In this document: piece by piece, positions 7,973 through 16,352 of the stretch | Position numbering within the stretch: position 1 is the stretch's first letter | How the letters are laid out: each line of letters begins with the position of its first letter | Source: Nonomuraea pusilla | Lineage (GTDB): Bacteria > Actinomycetota > Actinomycetes > Streptosporangiales > Streptosporangiaceae | Length of the DNA: 64,000 nt | Direction of reading: 5' to 3' | NCBI RefSeq assembly: GCF_900109355.1 | Contig: NZ_FOBF01000005.1 | Location: 434,001 to 498,000 of the forward strand | Program-made: the position numbers and the translations under genes | The notes under the pieces: generated by a model | Database searches by the model: none | Told to the model about the DNA's origin: nothing | The model's input: only the letters and a program-made list of their open reading frames with translations

Positions 7973-10663
7973 TTACGCGAAGACGAATCTGCCGAGCTCG
8001 GCACGCGAGTTGACGCCCAGCTTCGGAAAGGCCTTGTACAGGTGGTAGGCGACAGTGCGCGGGCTCAGGAACAGTTGCGAGGCGATGTCCCGGTTGGAGG
8101 CGCCGCTCGCCGCCAGCCGTACCACGTGGAGCTCCTGCGGGGTGAGCGCCGTCAGCACGTCCTGGCTGCGGTGACGAGGGGACAGCGGTGCGCCGGTGGC
8201 GCGCAGTTCGGCCGCCGCGCGTTCGAACCAGGGGGTGGCGCCGAGCTGGGCGAAGGTCTCCATGGCCGCGTTCAGATGCGTTCGCGCCTCGGCGCGGCGC
8301 TGGTGCCGCCGCAGCCACTCGCCGTACAGCAACTCCGTCCGGGCCTGCTCGAACGGCTGATCGCCCTCGCGGTGCAGGGCCAGCGCCCGCTCGTAGGCCG
8401 TGCCGTCGCCGGTCACCAGGGCGTGGCAGCGCTCCAGTACGGCCATCGCCCACGGCCGCCGGACGGCCCGCACCCACGTGGTGAAGCGTTCGAGCGCCTC
8501 CCTGGCCCGGCCGGCGGCGTCCATGCGGACGGCGGCCTCGACGTACTGCGGATAGGCGTACCTCCAGATGAACGCGTGCCGGGTGGTTCCGGCGGCGATC
8601 CCGTCCATGCACTCCAGCACCGACGCGTAGCGGCCCGCTCCCAGGTCCAGCATGATGGACGCGTAGGTGGCCCACGCGGTGCCGGTCATCCACACGTCGC
8701 CTTCGCGTGCTCGCGCCATCAGCTCGCGGCACTCCTCCTCGGCCCCGGCCGCCGCCGCGAGCCAGGCGGAGACGCCGGTGAGGTAGCGGTGCCAGTACGG
8801 CTGGTCGATGTCCTCCGCGATCTGCAACCCCTCGCTCACGCTGGCCCGCGCGGCACGATGGCGCCCGCTGAGGATCTGCGCCGCCGCCTGCAGCATCATG
8901 GCCTGCGGCAGGCGCCCGACCCGTCCGGCCCTGCGGCATTCGGCGACCAGGTCGCCGGCGTCCTCCAACATGACGGTCTGGTCGCCGTGGATGAAGCCGA
9001 CATTGGCCGCCATGACCCGCATCTCAAACGGGATCTCCGGCTGGTGCCCCAGATCGGCGGGCAGGTTGATGGCGGCCATGACGTCGCCTTCCAGCAGGTG
9101 CAGCATCTGCCGGTTGAACTCGTTGATCACGCTCAGCGGCCCTTCGACGGGCGGGGTGAGCGCGACGGTGCGCCGGGCCAGGACGACCTGATCGGGGTGC
9201 GGCCGCGTGCTCCAGGTGTAGATGCTGGCCAGGCTCAGCATGGACAGCGCCATCTCCGGGTCGGCCCCCGCCAGGGCCTCGACACCGGCGTGGAGCAGCC
9301 GGGTGGCCTCCAGCGGGCGGCCCGCGTGGAAGGCCAGGATCCCCCGCACCCGTGCCAGCTCGGCCACCACCGACGGGTCCGACGCCGACGGCGAGGCGTG
9401 GCGGGTCAGCTCCTCGGCCCGCGGCCACAGACCGGCGTCCAGAGCGGCGGTCGCGGCGGCGGTCCACCGGCGTGCCCGTGCCACCGGATCGGCCGACAGG
9501 CGCGCCGCCCGCTCGTACCCCGCCGAGGCGGCCGCCTGGCCGCCGCGCCCGGCGGCACGCCTGGCCACCTCCTCCAGTTCCCGCGCCACCTGCTCGTCGG
9601 GGCCGGTGGCCACCGCCGCGAGATGCCAGGCGCGGCGGTCATCGTCGGTGACCTCGGCCAGCGCGCGGTGTGCGGCCATCCGCTGGGCCACGTCCGCCGC
9701 CAGCCGCGCCGCCGTACGGATCAGGGGATGGCGGAAGGTGACGCCCGCCGCGTCGACCCGGGCCAGCCCCGCGCGTTCGGCGGGAGCGAAGTCGGTGAGC
9801 GAGACGCCCATGCCGTGCAGGGCGCGGTCGAGCGTGTGGAGGTCGCCGCTGTCGTGGAGCGCCGCCACCAGCAAGCAGGAGCGGGACGCGGCGGGAAGCT
9901 CCCCGATCCTCGTGCGGAAGCCCGCCAGGACCCGGCTGGAGACGGGCTCGGCTCCGCCGAGGGAGAAGGCCAGCGGCACGGAGGCTCCGGCTCGTTGCTC
10001 GGGTGTGAGCGTCCGTGGCAGTTCGAGCAGCGCCAGCGGATTGCCCTGCGCCTCAGCCATGATCAGCTCGCGGACGGCCAGAGCCAGCTCGCCCGACCGC
10101 TCGGCGAGCAGGCTTGCGGCCGACACCGGGGGCAGCCCGGCCAGACGCAGCTCCGGCTGGCCGGAGGCCGGGAAAGACGTTCCGTCGTCACGTACGGCGA
10201 AGATGACGGCGATCGGTTCGGCGTGGAGGCGGCGGGCCGCGAACATCAGGGCGTCCGCCGACTCCTGGTCCAGCCACTGGGCGTCGTCCACCAGGCATAC
10301 CAGCGGTTGATCGGCCGCCACCTCGGTCAGCAGGCTCAGGGTGGCGAGCCGGATGAGGAAGCGGTCACCGGGCGCCGCCCTGCCCAGCCCCAGCGCGCTC
10401 AACAAGGCGTCCGCCTGCTGTCCCGGCAGCGCCTCGATGCGGTCGAGCATCGGGTGGAGCAGCAGGTGCAGGGCGGCGAACGGCAGCTCGGCCTCCGACT
10501 CGACCCCGCTCACCCGCAGCACGCGCCCCTGGGCGGCGGAGGCGGCGTACTCCAGCAGCGCGGTCTTCCCGATGCCCGCCTCGCCGCGGAGGATCAGCAC
10601 ACCGGTGCGGTCGGCCAGCAGGCGATCTATGGCCGACTGTTCCGCCTCGCGCCCGTGCAGCAT
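7973..10663 (-). CDS. LuxR-family ATPase regulator (LAL type)
   Basis: Large transcription regulator of about 896 aa. N-terminal AAA-like ATPase with Walker A GEAGIGKT (residues 27-34) and Walker B LVCLVDDAQWLD (about 120-131), then a long helical repeat region. C-terminal LuxR helix-turn-helix of about 60 residues contains ASNRDIASQLFLSPRTVAYHL. It lies 110 bases upstream of the M24/SRPBCC/MBL operon on the same strand and is its likely regulator. The start is uncertain: ATG at 10663 begins the conserved MLHGREAEQ, but an AGGAGG sits only one base before it; GTG at 10729 is the alternative. Confidence 0.85.
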   Translation of the reverse strand: MLHGREAEQSAIDRLLADRTGVLILRGEAGIGKTALLEYAASAAQGRVLRVSGVESEAELPFAALHLLLHPMLDRIEALPGQQADALLSALGLGRAAPGDRFLIRLATLSLLTEVAADQPLVCLVDDAQWLDQESADALMFAARRLHAEPIAVIFAVRDDGTSFPASGQPELRLAGLPPVSAASLLAERSGELALAVRELIMAEAQGNPLALLELPRTLTPEQRAGASVPLAFSLGGAEPVSSRVLAGFRTRIGELPAASRSCLLVAALHDSGDLHTLDRALHGMGVSLTDFAPAERAGLARVDAAGVTFRHPLIRTAARLAADVAQRMAAHRALAEVTDDDRRAWHLAAVATGPDEQVARELEEVARRAAGRGGQAAASAGYERAARLSADPVARARRWTAAATAALDAGLWPRAEELTRHASPSASDPSVVAELARVRGILAFHAGRPLEATRLLHAGVEALAGADPEMALSMLSLASIYTWSTRPHPDQVVLARRTVALTPPVEGPLSVINEFNRQMLHLLEGDVMAAINLPADLGHQPEIPFEMRVMAANVGFIHGDQTVMLEDAGDLVAECRRAGRVGRLPQAMMLQAAAQILSGRHRAARASVSEGLQIAEDIDQPYWHRYLTGVSAWLAAAAGAEEECRELMARAREGDVWMTGTAWATYASIMLDLGAGRYASVLECMDGIAAGTTRHAFIWRYAYPQYVEAAVRMDAAGRAREALERFTTWVRAVRRPWAMAVLERCHALVTGDGTAYERALALHREGDQPFEQARTELLYGEWLRRHQRRAEARTHLNAAMETFAQLGATPWFERAAAELRATGAPLSPRHRSQDVLTALTPQELHVVRLAASGASNRDIASQLFLSPRTVAYHLYKAFPKLGVNSRAELGRFVFA

Positions 10664-10782
10664 GCCTCCTAGTCTGCCCCAGCGCTGATCGCTCGCGCTG
10701 ATCGCTCCCTTGCTTGAGGCGCGGCCCACGAGCCCGCGGCGAGCACCGCCGTGGCGGCAGCGGGCCGGTGCCCTGGGGCGGG

Positions 10783-11418
10783 TCAGGGGTGTGCGTGGCG
10801 GTCGAGGCCGAGTGTGGCGATGAGGTCCTCGTGGAGCTCGAACCAGACGCGATGGCAGGAGTCCACGTCGGTGCGGTCGACCCAGGCGCCCTCCCCGGCC
10901 CGGGCCCGCGCCAGGGCCGCGGCGAAGCGGGTGTCGTAGCCGCGGAACCGTGTGAGGACGCGACCGAGCCGGTGCGCCAGCGGCGTGAGCGCCCGGTCGA
11001 CGCAGGCGAGCTCATGGAGCACTCCGGCGTCCCAGGAGGGATCGGAGTGGTCGTTCACGGCGAGCCGATCGCCGGCCGTGGGCCGGAGCTGCCAGTCGGT
11101 GCAGGCTTGCAGCAGGATCGCGTTCAGCGGCAGGAACGCGCGGTAGACGTCCCGCACCTCGTCGGCGGCGCCGACGCGGGACAGCTCGGCCGCGAGCCGG
11201 CGCTCGTTCTCGGCCCGCCCCGGTCCGGTCAGCGACCAGCCTCCAGTGCCGGCGAAGGCGGTGTGCGCGACCCAGCCACGCGCCTCGGCGTCGCGCAGCG
11301 CCTCTTCCGTCGTGGTCGTGTCGAGCCCGTACCGGCGGGCGATCACCGGGGTGTCGGCGAACCCGGTGATGCGCACGGCGTGCAGGACCAGCAGGTCGTG
11401 CGGGGAGTCCCGGGTCAC
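10783..11418 (-). CDS. Winged-helix (MarR-like) regulator
   Basis: 211 aa. The N-terminus (HDLLVLHAVRITGFADTPVIA, RYGLDTTTTEEALRDAEARGWV) reads as a winged helix-turn-helix. The remainder is a helical domain of unknown function with a WQLRPT...NDHSD stretch. GTG start at 11418 overlaps the stop of the upstream HTH gene by four bases (GTGA), so the two are co-translated. They are divergent from the ATP-grasp/phosphohistidine gene, which they may control. Family assignment is from pattern only. Confidence 0.6.
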   Translation of the reverse strand: MTRDSPHDLLVLHAVRITGFADTPVIARRYGLDTTTTEEALRDAEARGWVAHTAFAGTGGWSLTGPGRAENERRLAAELSRVGAADEVRDVYRAFLPLNAILLQACTDWQLRPTAGDRLAVNDHSDPSWDAGVLHELACVDRALTPLAHRLGRVLTRFRGYDTRFAAALARARAGEGAWVDRTDVDSCHRVWFELHEDLIATLGLDRHAHP

Positions 11419-11810
11419 GAGTCGGCGTCCTGCCGCGCCGTCAGGCGCGTGTACCGCTGCTGGCACGCCTGCGGGGAGTTGAATCCCATCGCGTGCGCCA
11501 TCTGCGCCCAGGTCAGTCCCGCGCTGCGGGCCGTGAACAGCAGGGCGGTTTCGAGTCCTTCGACCTCGGCGCGCGCGGCGGGCAGGAGCGCGAGCGCGTT
11601 CAGGATGTCTTCCTGGTCGAGGTCGGCCCAGCGCCAGACGGCGAAGTGCGCGAGGTCGACCGCGGACGGCGGGGCGGGTGCGGGGCGCCACGGGCGGGCG
11701 TCCAGCTCGTCCGCGCCCAGCCTCAGAAGACGTTCGCGCGCGTCCTGCTCACGCTGCGCCTGGGCGTGGTCGGCGTGTGCGCCGTGCCCGATGTGGTGGT
11801 TGCCATCCAT
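11415..11810 (-). CDS. Small DNA-binding protein with C-terminal HTH
   Basis: 131 aa. The N-terminus is His/Ala/Gln rich (MDGNHHIGHGAHADHAQAQR), possibly metal-binding. The centre is helical. The end (AGLTWAQMAHAMGFNSPQACQQRY) is a clear helix-turn-helix. ATG at 11810 was chosen because the upstream extension runs through an AT-rich palindromic control region. Coupled to the winged-helix gene downstream. Together they flank the shared divergent promoter of the PEP-synthase-like gene, so autoregulation plus control of that gene is plausible. Confidence 0.6.
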   Translation of the reverse strand: MDGNHHIGHGAHADHAQAQREQDARERLLRLGADELDARPWRPAPAPPSAVDLAHFAVWRWADLDQEDILNALALLPAARAEVEGLETALLFTARSAGLTWAQMAHAMGFNSPQACQQRYTRLTARQDADS

Positions 11811-11828
11811 GGGGAGAGCATGCACAAT

Positions 11829-11841
11829 CAACAAATTGTTG
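11829..11841. promoter_or_regulatory. Palindromic operator in divergent promoter
   Basis: Perfect inverted repeat CAACAA-A-TTGTTG in a notably AT-rich spot between the divergent starts at 11810 and 11869. Its position fits binding by one of the two adjacent HTH proteins. Confidence 0.5.
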
Positions 11842-11868
11842 TCAATCTTCTGTTGAAGGGCGGAGCGG

Positions 11869-13125
11869 ATGATCGTACCCCTCAAGGAGGCCGTCGCCGA
11901 CACCTGCGGGGGCAAGGCCGCCGCGCTCGGCGCGCTGCTCCGCGCGGGTCTGCCGGTCCCCGACGGCTTCGTCGTCCCGTTCGCCGCCTACCTCGCCGCC
12001 GTACGCGACCTGGACCCCGGCCGGTTCGCCGGCGAGCCCGACGACCTCGATGCGGCGCGGCGGACGATCGAGGCCCGCACCCTCCACGCCGCCGTGATCG
12101 ACGCGCTGGGACGCGCCCTCGACGAACTCGGCGATCCGCCCGTCGCGGTCAGGTCGTCGGCGGCGAAGGAGGACACCGGCCAGGCGTCGGCGGCCGGTCA
12201 GCACGACAGCTTCCTCGCCGTGCACGGAGCCGGTGAGGTCGCGAGGGCCGTACGCGCCTGCTGGGCCTCGCTGTTCTCCCCGCGTGCCATCGCCTACCGG
12301 GCCGCCTCCGGCCACGACGACGGACCGTCCGGGGAGCTCCTGATGGCCGTCATCGTCCAACGCCATCTGGACGCCGAGGCGGCCGGGGTCATGTTCACGC
12401 CCGCCGACCCCGACGACGCGACCCGGATCGAGGCATGCTGGGGTCTCGGCCCCAGCGTGGTCGAGGGCAAGGTCACCCCTGACGCGTACCGCGTCGCCGA
12501 GGACGGGTCGGTCACCCGCACCGTCGCGGACAAACGGCGGCGCCTCGACCGGCGCGGCGCCCGGCTCGTCGTCCGCGACGTGCCCGCCGCCGACAGGAAC
12601 CAGCCGGTGCTCGACGACGTGACCGCCAGGCGGCTGGCCGAGCTCGGCCGGCGGATCGCCGCCGTACGCGGTGGACCTCAGGACGTCGAGTGGGCGATCG
12701 CCGGCGGCCGTACCTGGGTTCTGCAGGCACGGCCGGTCACCGCCGCACCCCCGCCGCCGGCGTCGCCTCCCGGCGTCCGGGACGCCACGGTCGCCCCCGC
12801 CGCCGCGCTCACCGGGACGCCGGGCAGCCACGGGACCGTGACCGGCACCGCGAGGATCGTCCGCGGCCCCGGGGACTTCGCCCGCGTGCGCCCGGGCGAC
12901 GTCCTCGTCTGCCCCTTCACCGACCCCGCCTGGACGCCGCTGCTGCGCATCGCCGGCGGCGTCGTCACGGAAGCCGGAGGCGTGCTCTCCCACGCCGCGA
13001 TCGTCGCTCGGGAACACGCCATCCCCGCCGTCCTCGGCATCCCGAACGCGACGGGCAGGCTCCGCGACGGCACCGTCGTCACCGTCGACGGCACCGCCGG
13101 CACCGTCACCGCCACGAACGCGTGA
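11869..13125 (+). CDS. PEP-synthase-like ATP-grasp plus phosphohistidine domain protein
   Basis: 418 aa. Residues 1-290 resemble the ATP-binding domain of pyruvate phosphate dikinase/PEP synthase: GGKAAALG near the start, VRSSAAKEDTGQASAAGQ around 109-126, and QDVEW and QARPV near the domain end. Residues 310-418 are the swivelling phosphohistidine domain, with GGVLSHAAIVARE placing the catalytic His at about 375. There is no PEP/pyruvate TIM barrel, and no rifampicin-binding domain as in Rph. ATP could phosphorylate the His, but the acceptor is unknown. Divergent from two regulators and followed by a histidine phosphatase. Confidence 0.8.
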   Translation: MIVPLKEAVADTCGGKAAALGALLRAGLPVPDGFVVPFAAYLAAVRDLDPGRFAGEPDDLDAARRTIEARTLHAAVIDALGRALDELGDPPVAVRSSAAKEDTGQASAAGQHDSFLAVHGAGEVARAVRACWASLFSPRAIAYRAASGHDDGPSGELLMAVIVQRHLDAEAAGVMFTPADPDDATRIEACWGLGPSVVEGKVTPDAYRVAEDGSVTRTVADKRRRLDRRGARLVVRDVPAADRNQPVLDDVTARRLAELGRRIAAVRGGPQDVEWAIAGGRTWVLQARPVTAAPPPPASPPGVRDATVAPAAALTGTPGSHGTVTGTARIVRGPGDFARVRPGDVLVCPFTDPAWTPLLRIAGGVVTEAGGVLSHAAIVAREHAIPAVLGIPNATGRLRDGTVVTVDGTAGTVTATNA

Positions 13126-13169
13126 TCCACCGACGGGAAGGGCCCGTACCGGCCTCCCCCTGCGCAGGC

Positions 13170-13784
13170 ATGACGATGCGACGCCTCTACCTGGCACGTC
13201 ACGGCGCGGCCGACGCTTTCGGGGAGCTCACCGACATCGGGCGCCGACAGTCCGGCCTGCTGGGCGAGCGGCTCGCCGGCGTACCCGTCGACGCCGTGTG
13301 GCACTCCCCGCTGCCACGCGCCGCGGCGAGCGCGCGCGAACTCGCCCGCCACCTACCGGACGTGCCCGTGGCCGAGGCCGCCGAACTCGCCGACCACGTG
13401 CCCCACGTTCCCGGCGCGGCCGAGACGCCCCCTTCCTGGGCGGGCTTCTTCGACGGGTACGACGAGAACGAGGCGGCCTCGGGCCGGAGACTCGCCGAGG
13501 CCCTGGTGGCCCGGTTCGCGAAGCCACCCGGCACGTCCATGGAACGGGCCCGGCCCGGCACCCACGAGGTCCTGGTGACGCACGCCTACCCGATCGCGTG
13601 GCTGGTGCGGCACGCACTGGACGCGCCGCCGTCCCGGTGGCTCGGCCTGAACAGCGCCAACACCGCGCTGACGGTCATCGAGTACCGCGACGGCCTGCCG
13701 CCCACGCTCGTGATGTTCAACGACATGAGCCACCTCCCACCCGCCCTCCGCTGGACCGGCTTCCCCGAAGGCACCAGACCGTGA
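13170..13784 (+). CDS. Histidine phosphatase family protein
   Basis: 204 aa phosphoglycerate-mutase-like phosphatase. LARHGAADAF near residue 8 gives the RHG catalytic histidine motif, and VLVTHAYPIAWLV (about 134-146) supplies the second catalytic His. It keeps the SPLPRAAASA helix typical of the family. Start is the first of two close ATGs (13170 or 13176); no strong ribosome site is visible. It lies 44 bases after the ATP-grasp/phosphohistidine gene and probably shares its transcript, suggesting paired phosphorylation and dephosphorylation. That pairing is inference. Confidence 0.82.
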   Translation: MTMRRLYLARHGAADAFGELTDIGRRQSGLLGERLAGVPVDAVWHSPLPRAAASARELARHLPDVPVAEAAELADHVPHVPGAAETPPSWAGFFDGYDENEAASGRRLAEALVARFAKPPGTSMERARPGTHEVLVTHAYPIAWLVRHALDAPPSRWLGLNSANTALTVIEYRDGLPPTLVMFNDMSHLPPALRWTGFPEGTRP

Positions 13785-13823
13785 GGCGGTCGGCGCCCGC
13801 GCGGGGTGGGGGTCGCGACGTCG

Positions 13824-14222
13824 TCAGCGAGCGAACTTCGCGACGGCGGCCGGGGTGACGGGGGTGAAGAAGTTGACCAGGTTGCCGTCGGGGTCGCGCA
13901 CCAGGAGCGACCGGTTGCCCCAGGGCATCGTGGTCGGCTCGGTGACGAACTCCTCGACGAAGCCGGCCAGGTTCTGACGCACGCCGTCCACGTCCTCCAC
14001 GAGGAACTCGACGATCACGCTGCGGTTGTCGGCCGGACCGGCGGCGCCGGGCGCGAAGAGCGGGACGGTGCGCGTGCTGCCGATCGCGAGGGTGGCGGAG
14101 GCGGTTACGAGCTCGGCGAAGTCCTCGCTGGACCACCTGGCCCGTACGCCCGTGGCTCGTTCGTAGAAGCCGGCGAGGCGCGCGACGTCGCCCGTGATGA
14201 TGCGGATCGAGACGAAGTCCAT
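13824..14222 (-). CDS. VOC (glyoxalase/bleomycin resistance-like) protein
   Basis: 132 aa single-subunit vicinal-oxygen-chelate fold. It begins MDFVSIRIITGDVARLAGFYE and ends LLVRDPDGNLVNFFTPV, the two signature strands, with a Glu at the VIVEFLVEDVD metal position. ATG at 14222 has GGGAG eight bases before it. Divergent from a WYL-domain regulator, with a 27-base inverted repeat between them, so this is the probable target of that regulator. Substrate unknown. Confidence 0.85.
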   Translation of the reverse strand: MDFVSIRIITGDVARLAGFYERATGVRARWSSEDFAELVTASATLAIGSTRTVPLFAPGAAGPADNRSVIVEFLVEDVDGVRQNLAGFVEEFVTEPTTMPWGNRSLLVRDPDGNLVNFFTPVTPAAVAKFAR

Positions 14223-14271
14223 GGTGATCTCCCTGTTGGTCGGGGTCGTTCTCCCACGGCACACTAGGACT

Positions 14272-14298
14272 GATACTGGACAGAAAACGTCCACTATC
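14272..14298. promoter_or_regulatory. Inverted-repeat operator between VOC and WYL genes
   Basis: GATA-c-TGGAC-N7-GTCCA-c-TATC, symmetric over 27 bases except for the paired c/c positions. It lies centrally in the divergent promoter and is the likely binding site of the adjacent WYL regulator. Confidence 0.6.
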
Positions 14299-14316
14299 GT
14301 CGCTAAGTTGTGTGAC

Positions 14317-15447
14317 ATGGCTCGACCCACTCATCGCGTGCTCACCCTGCTGGAGCTCCTGCAGTCGGGCGGCACCCGCACCATGGCCGAGCTCGCCGAC
14401 CGGCTCGGCGTCGACGAGCGCACGGTGCGGCGCTACGTGGACCACCTGATCGACCTCGACGTGCCCGTCGAGTCGGTACGCGGCCGCTACGGCGGATACC
14501 GGCTCGGCCCCGGGTACCGCCTGCCCCCGCTCATGCTGAGCGACGACGAAGCGCTCGCCGTGCTGCTCGGCCTGGTCGCCGGTCGCAGGGCCGGGCTGAC
14601 GACGGCGACGGGCACGACAACGGGCACGACAACGGGCACGAAGATGGGCACGGCGACGGGCACGGCGGGCGAGACGGCGCGCGAGACGGCGGCGGGCACG
14701 GCGGGCGAGACGGCGCGCGAGACGGCGGCGGGCACGGCGGGCGAGACGGCGGCGGCCAAGATCCGGCGCGTCCTGCCCGAACGGCTCGCCCGCAGGCTCG
14801 ACACCGTGCTCGAATCCCTCGCCTTCACGGCTCCGCCCGGCCGGCCCGACACGCCGGAGACCGCGGTCCTGCTCTCCATCGCCGACGCGGTCCGCCATCA
14901 CCGGCCCGTCTCGATCAGGTACACCGCCGCCGACGGCCGGCGCAGCGAACGCACGCTGCATCCGTACGGGCTCGTCGCCCATTCGGGCCGGTGGTACGTC
15001 ACGGGCACGGATCCCGGGATCGGCGAGGACCGGACCTTCCGGCTGGATCGCATCGCGGACGCGAGGACCCTGCCCGGCTCGTTCGAGCCGCCCGCCGGGG
15101 TCGATCCCGCGCAGCGCGTCCTGTCCGCGCTGGCCACGGCCCCGTACCGGCATGAGGTGGTCCTGCGCATCCAGGCGACGGTCGAGCAGATCCGCGCCCG
15201 GCTCCCCGCCGCCGTCGCGACCGTGGAGGAGCCCCCTGGCGGCACGGACGCCGCCACCGAGGGCTGGCTCCGGGTCGAGCTGCGCGTGGAGCGGCTCGAC
15301 TGGCTTCCTCCGGTGCTCGCGTCGCTCGACCGGCCGTTCGTCATCGAGCGACCGGACACCCTCCGCGACCTCGTCGCCGCCCTCGCGACCCGGCTCGCCG
15401 CCTCCGCCCAGAGACTCCCACCCACGACAGGCACAGGTGCCACCTGA
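14317..15447 (+). CDS. HTH/WYL-domain transcriptional regulator
   Basis: 376 aa. N-terminal winged HTH (residues 1-60, with MAELADRLGVDERTVRRY). WYL domain at about residues 190-250 (VSIRYTAADGRRSERTLHPYG, SGRWYVTG, FRLDRI). C-terminal WCX extension ends FVIERPDTLRDLVAALATRL. ATG at 14317 begins the conserved MARPTHRVLTLLELLQ. Unusual feature: the linker at about residues 93-148 is a run of Thr/Gly/Ala/Glu repeats from an in-frame DNA repeat expansion. Likely controls the divergent VOC gene and itself through the inverted repeat upstream. Confidence 0.85.
   Translation: MARPTHRVLTLLELLQSGGTRTMAELADRLGVDERTVRRYVDHLIDLDVPVESVRGRYGGYRLGPGYRLPPLMLSDDEALAVLLGLVAGRRAGLTTATGTTTGTTTGTKMGTATGTAGETARETAAGTAGETARETAAGTAGETAAAKIRRVLPERLARRLDTVLESLAFTAPPGRPDTPETAVLLSIADAVRHHRPVSIRYTAADGRRSERTLHPYGLVAHSGRWYVTGTDPGIGEDRTFRLDRIADARTLPGSFEPPAGVDPAQRVLSALATAPYRHEVVLRIQATVEQIRARLPAAVATVEEPPGGTDAATEGWLRVELRVERLDWLPPVLASLDRPFVIERPDTLRDLVAALATRLAASAQRLPPTTGTGAT
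14600..14757 (+). repeat. In-frame repeats in WYL regulator linker
   Basis: A short run of a 12-base unit (GGCACGACAACG) is followed by a 36-base unit: full copies at 14662-14697 and 14698-14733, then a half copy. All units are multiples of three and keep the frame open, encoding Thr/Gly and Ala/Glu/Thr/Arg repeats. Confidence 0.85.
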
Positions 15448-15652
15448 AGCGAAACACCGGCATCAACGGCATCACGTGAAGGCCGGAGCGGAGACATCTT
15501 CCGGTCACCGAGGCGGAGAAGGCAACCGGCGACCGCAAGGTCTGCGACACCGTAGCCGGAGGTCCGCCTGTCGACGGGAACAGCAAGCGTAGTCGAATGC
15601 TGACAAAGAGTGAGCAGTTCTGCCATCGGCCAGACCGGCGTCGGCCTTCGCT

Positions 15653-15670
15653 CATAGCATTGCTGCTATG
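15653..15670. promoter_or_regulatory. Operator overlapping toxin start codon
   Basis: Perfect inverted repeat CATAGCA-TTGC-TGCTATG whose last three bases are the ATG of the toxin gene. No Shine-Dalgarno lies before that ATG, so the mRNA may be leaderless. The position fits autorepression by the XRE antitoxin. Confidence 0.6.
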
Positions 15671-16018
15671 GCCTGGGGTAATGTGGAACTTGAACCGGAG
15701 GTTCGCGAGTGGCTTGAGAAGCTCTCGGCCGAGTCGTTCGCGCGAGCGGCTTTCTCCATCGATCTCCTGGCGGCGCAAGGTCCATTGCTGGGAGAGCCGT
15801 ATGCGCGACAGCTTGACGGCAAGCTCCGTGAGCTCCGGTTCTACCTGGACGATGCGACGATTCGGATCTCGTATTGGATCGCCTCGGGTCGGCGGATCAT
15901 CCTTCTGACGGTGTTCCGCAAGACGCGGATGAGGGAAGATCGAGAAGTGGACCGTGCACGCCGGGCACTGCGCCGATGCAAGGACGAGGCGCATACGGTG
16001 GACGAGGAGTGGCGATGA
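15668..16018 (+). CDS. HigB/RelE-type toxin (phage-derived Gp49-like)
   Basis: 116 aa with the RelE/Gp49-like fold pattern: FSIDLLAAQGPLLGEPYARQL, then GKLRELRF and the strand IRISYWIASGRRIILLTVFRKT. The family's role is ribosome-dependent mRNA cleavage. Basic C-terminus (REVDRARRALRR). The toxin precedes the antitoxin, the HigBA order, and the two overlap by four bases (ATGA). The start codon lies inside a perfect inverted repeat. Base composition is lower in GC than the neighbours, in keeping with an acquired module. Confidence 0.85.
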   Translation: MAWGNVELEPEVREWLEKLSAESFARAAFSIDLLAAQGPLLGEPYARQLDGKLRELRFYLDDATIRISYWIASGRRIILLTVFRKTRMREDREVDRARRALRRCKDEAHTVDEEWR

Positions 16019-16305
16019 CCGAGTGGGCCGATCTCAGGGAGCGACGGCTGGCGGAGCCGGGGGCGGCCGAAGCCTATGACGCAGCCCGTCTGGCCTTCGA
16101 GCTCGGTCGTACCGTACGGCAGATGCGCGAATCCCGTTGTTGGAGCCAGCGCGAACTGGCCGACAGGGCCGACATGACGCAGTCGGCCGTGGCCCGCTTC
16201 GAGGCCGGCGGGACCGTGCCGACGTTGCCGGTCCTTGAGCGTCTGGCCAAGGCCCTGGACGCTGACCTGGAGGTGCGGATCAGCCCCCGCGCCCCCGCGG
16301 CGTGA
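16015..16305 (+). CDS. XRE-family antitoxin (HigA-like)
   Basis: 96 aa. Short N-terminal helix region, then an XRE helix-turn-helix at about residues 35-90 (WSQRELADRADMTQSAVARFEAGGTVPTLP split over helices 2-4). ATG at 16015 overlaps the toxin stop; a longer upstream frame merely shadows the toxin gene. Expected to neutralise the toxin and repress the operon through the 18-base inverted repeat at its promoter. Confidence 0.87.
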   Translation: MTEWADLRERRLAEPGAAEAYDAARLAFELGRTVRQMRESRCWSQRELADRADMTQSAVARFEAGGTVPTLPVLERLAKALDADLEVRISPRAPAA

Positions 16306-16352
16306 CTCAATGCCGGGGCTCCGGACAACGTCCTGGTGCATGATGATGAGGT

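Noticed and set aside
7850-10672. 940-codon plus-strand frame opposite the LuxR-type regulator
   Set aside because: Shadow of a genuine minus-strand gene with clear Walker and HTH motifs; the plus frame is Gly/Arg/His-rich without domains.
10714-10782. Rifampin-associated element for the Rph-like cluster
   Set aside because: I looked for the long inverted repeat reported upstream of rifamycin-inactivation genes and did not see it; only the short CAACAA-A-TTGTTG palindrome is present.
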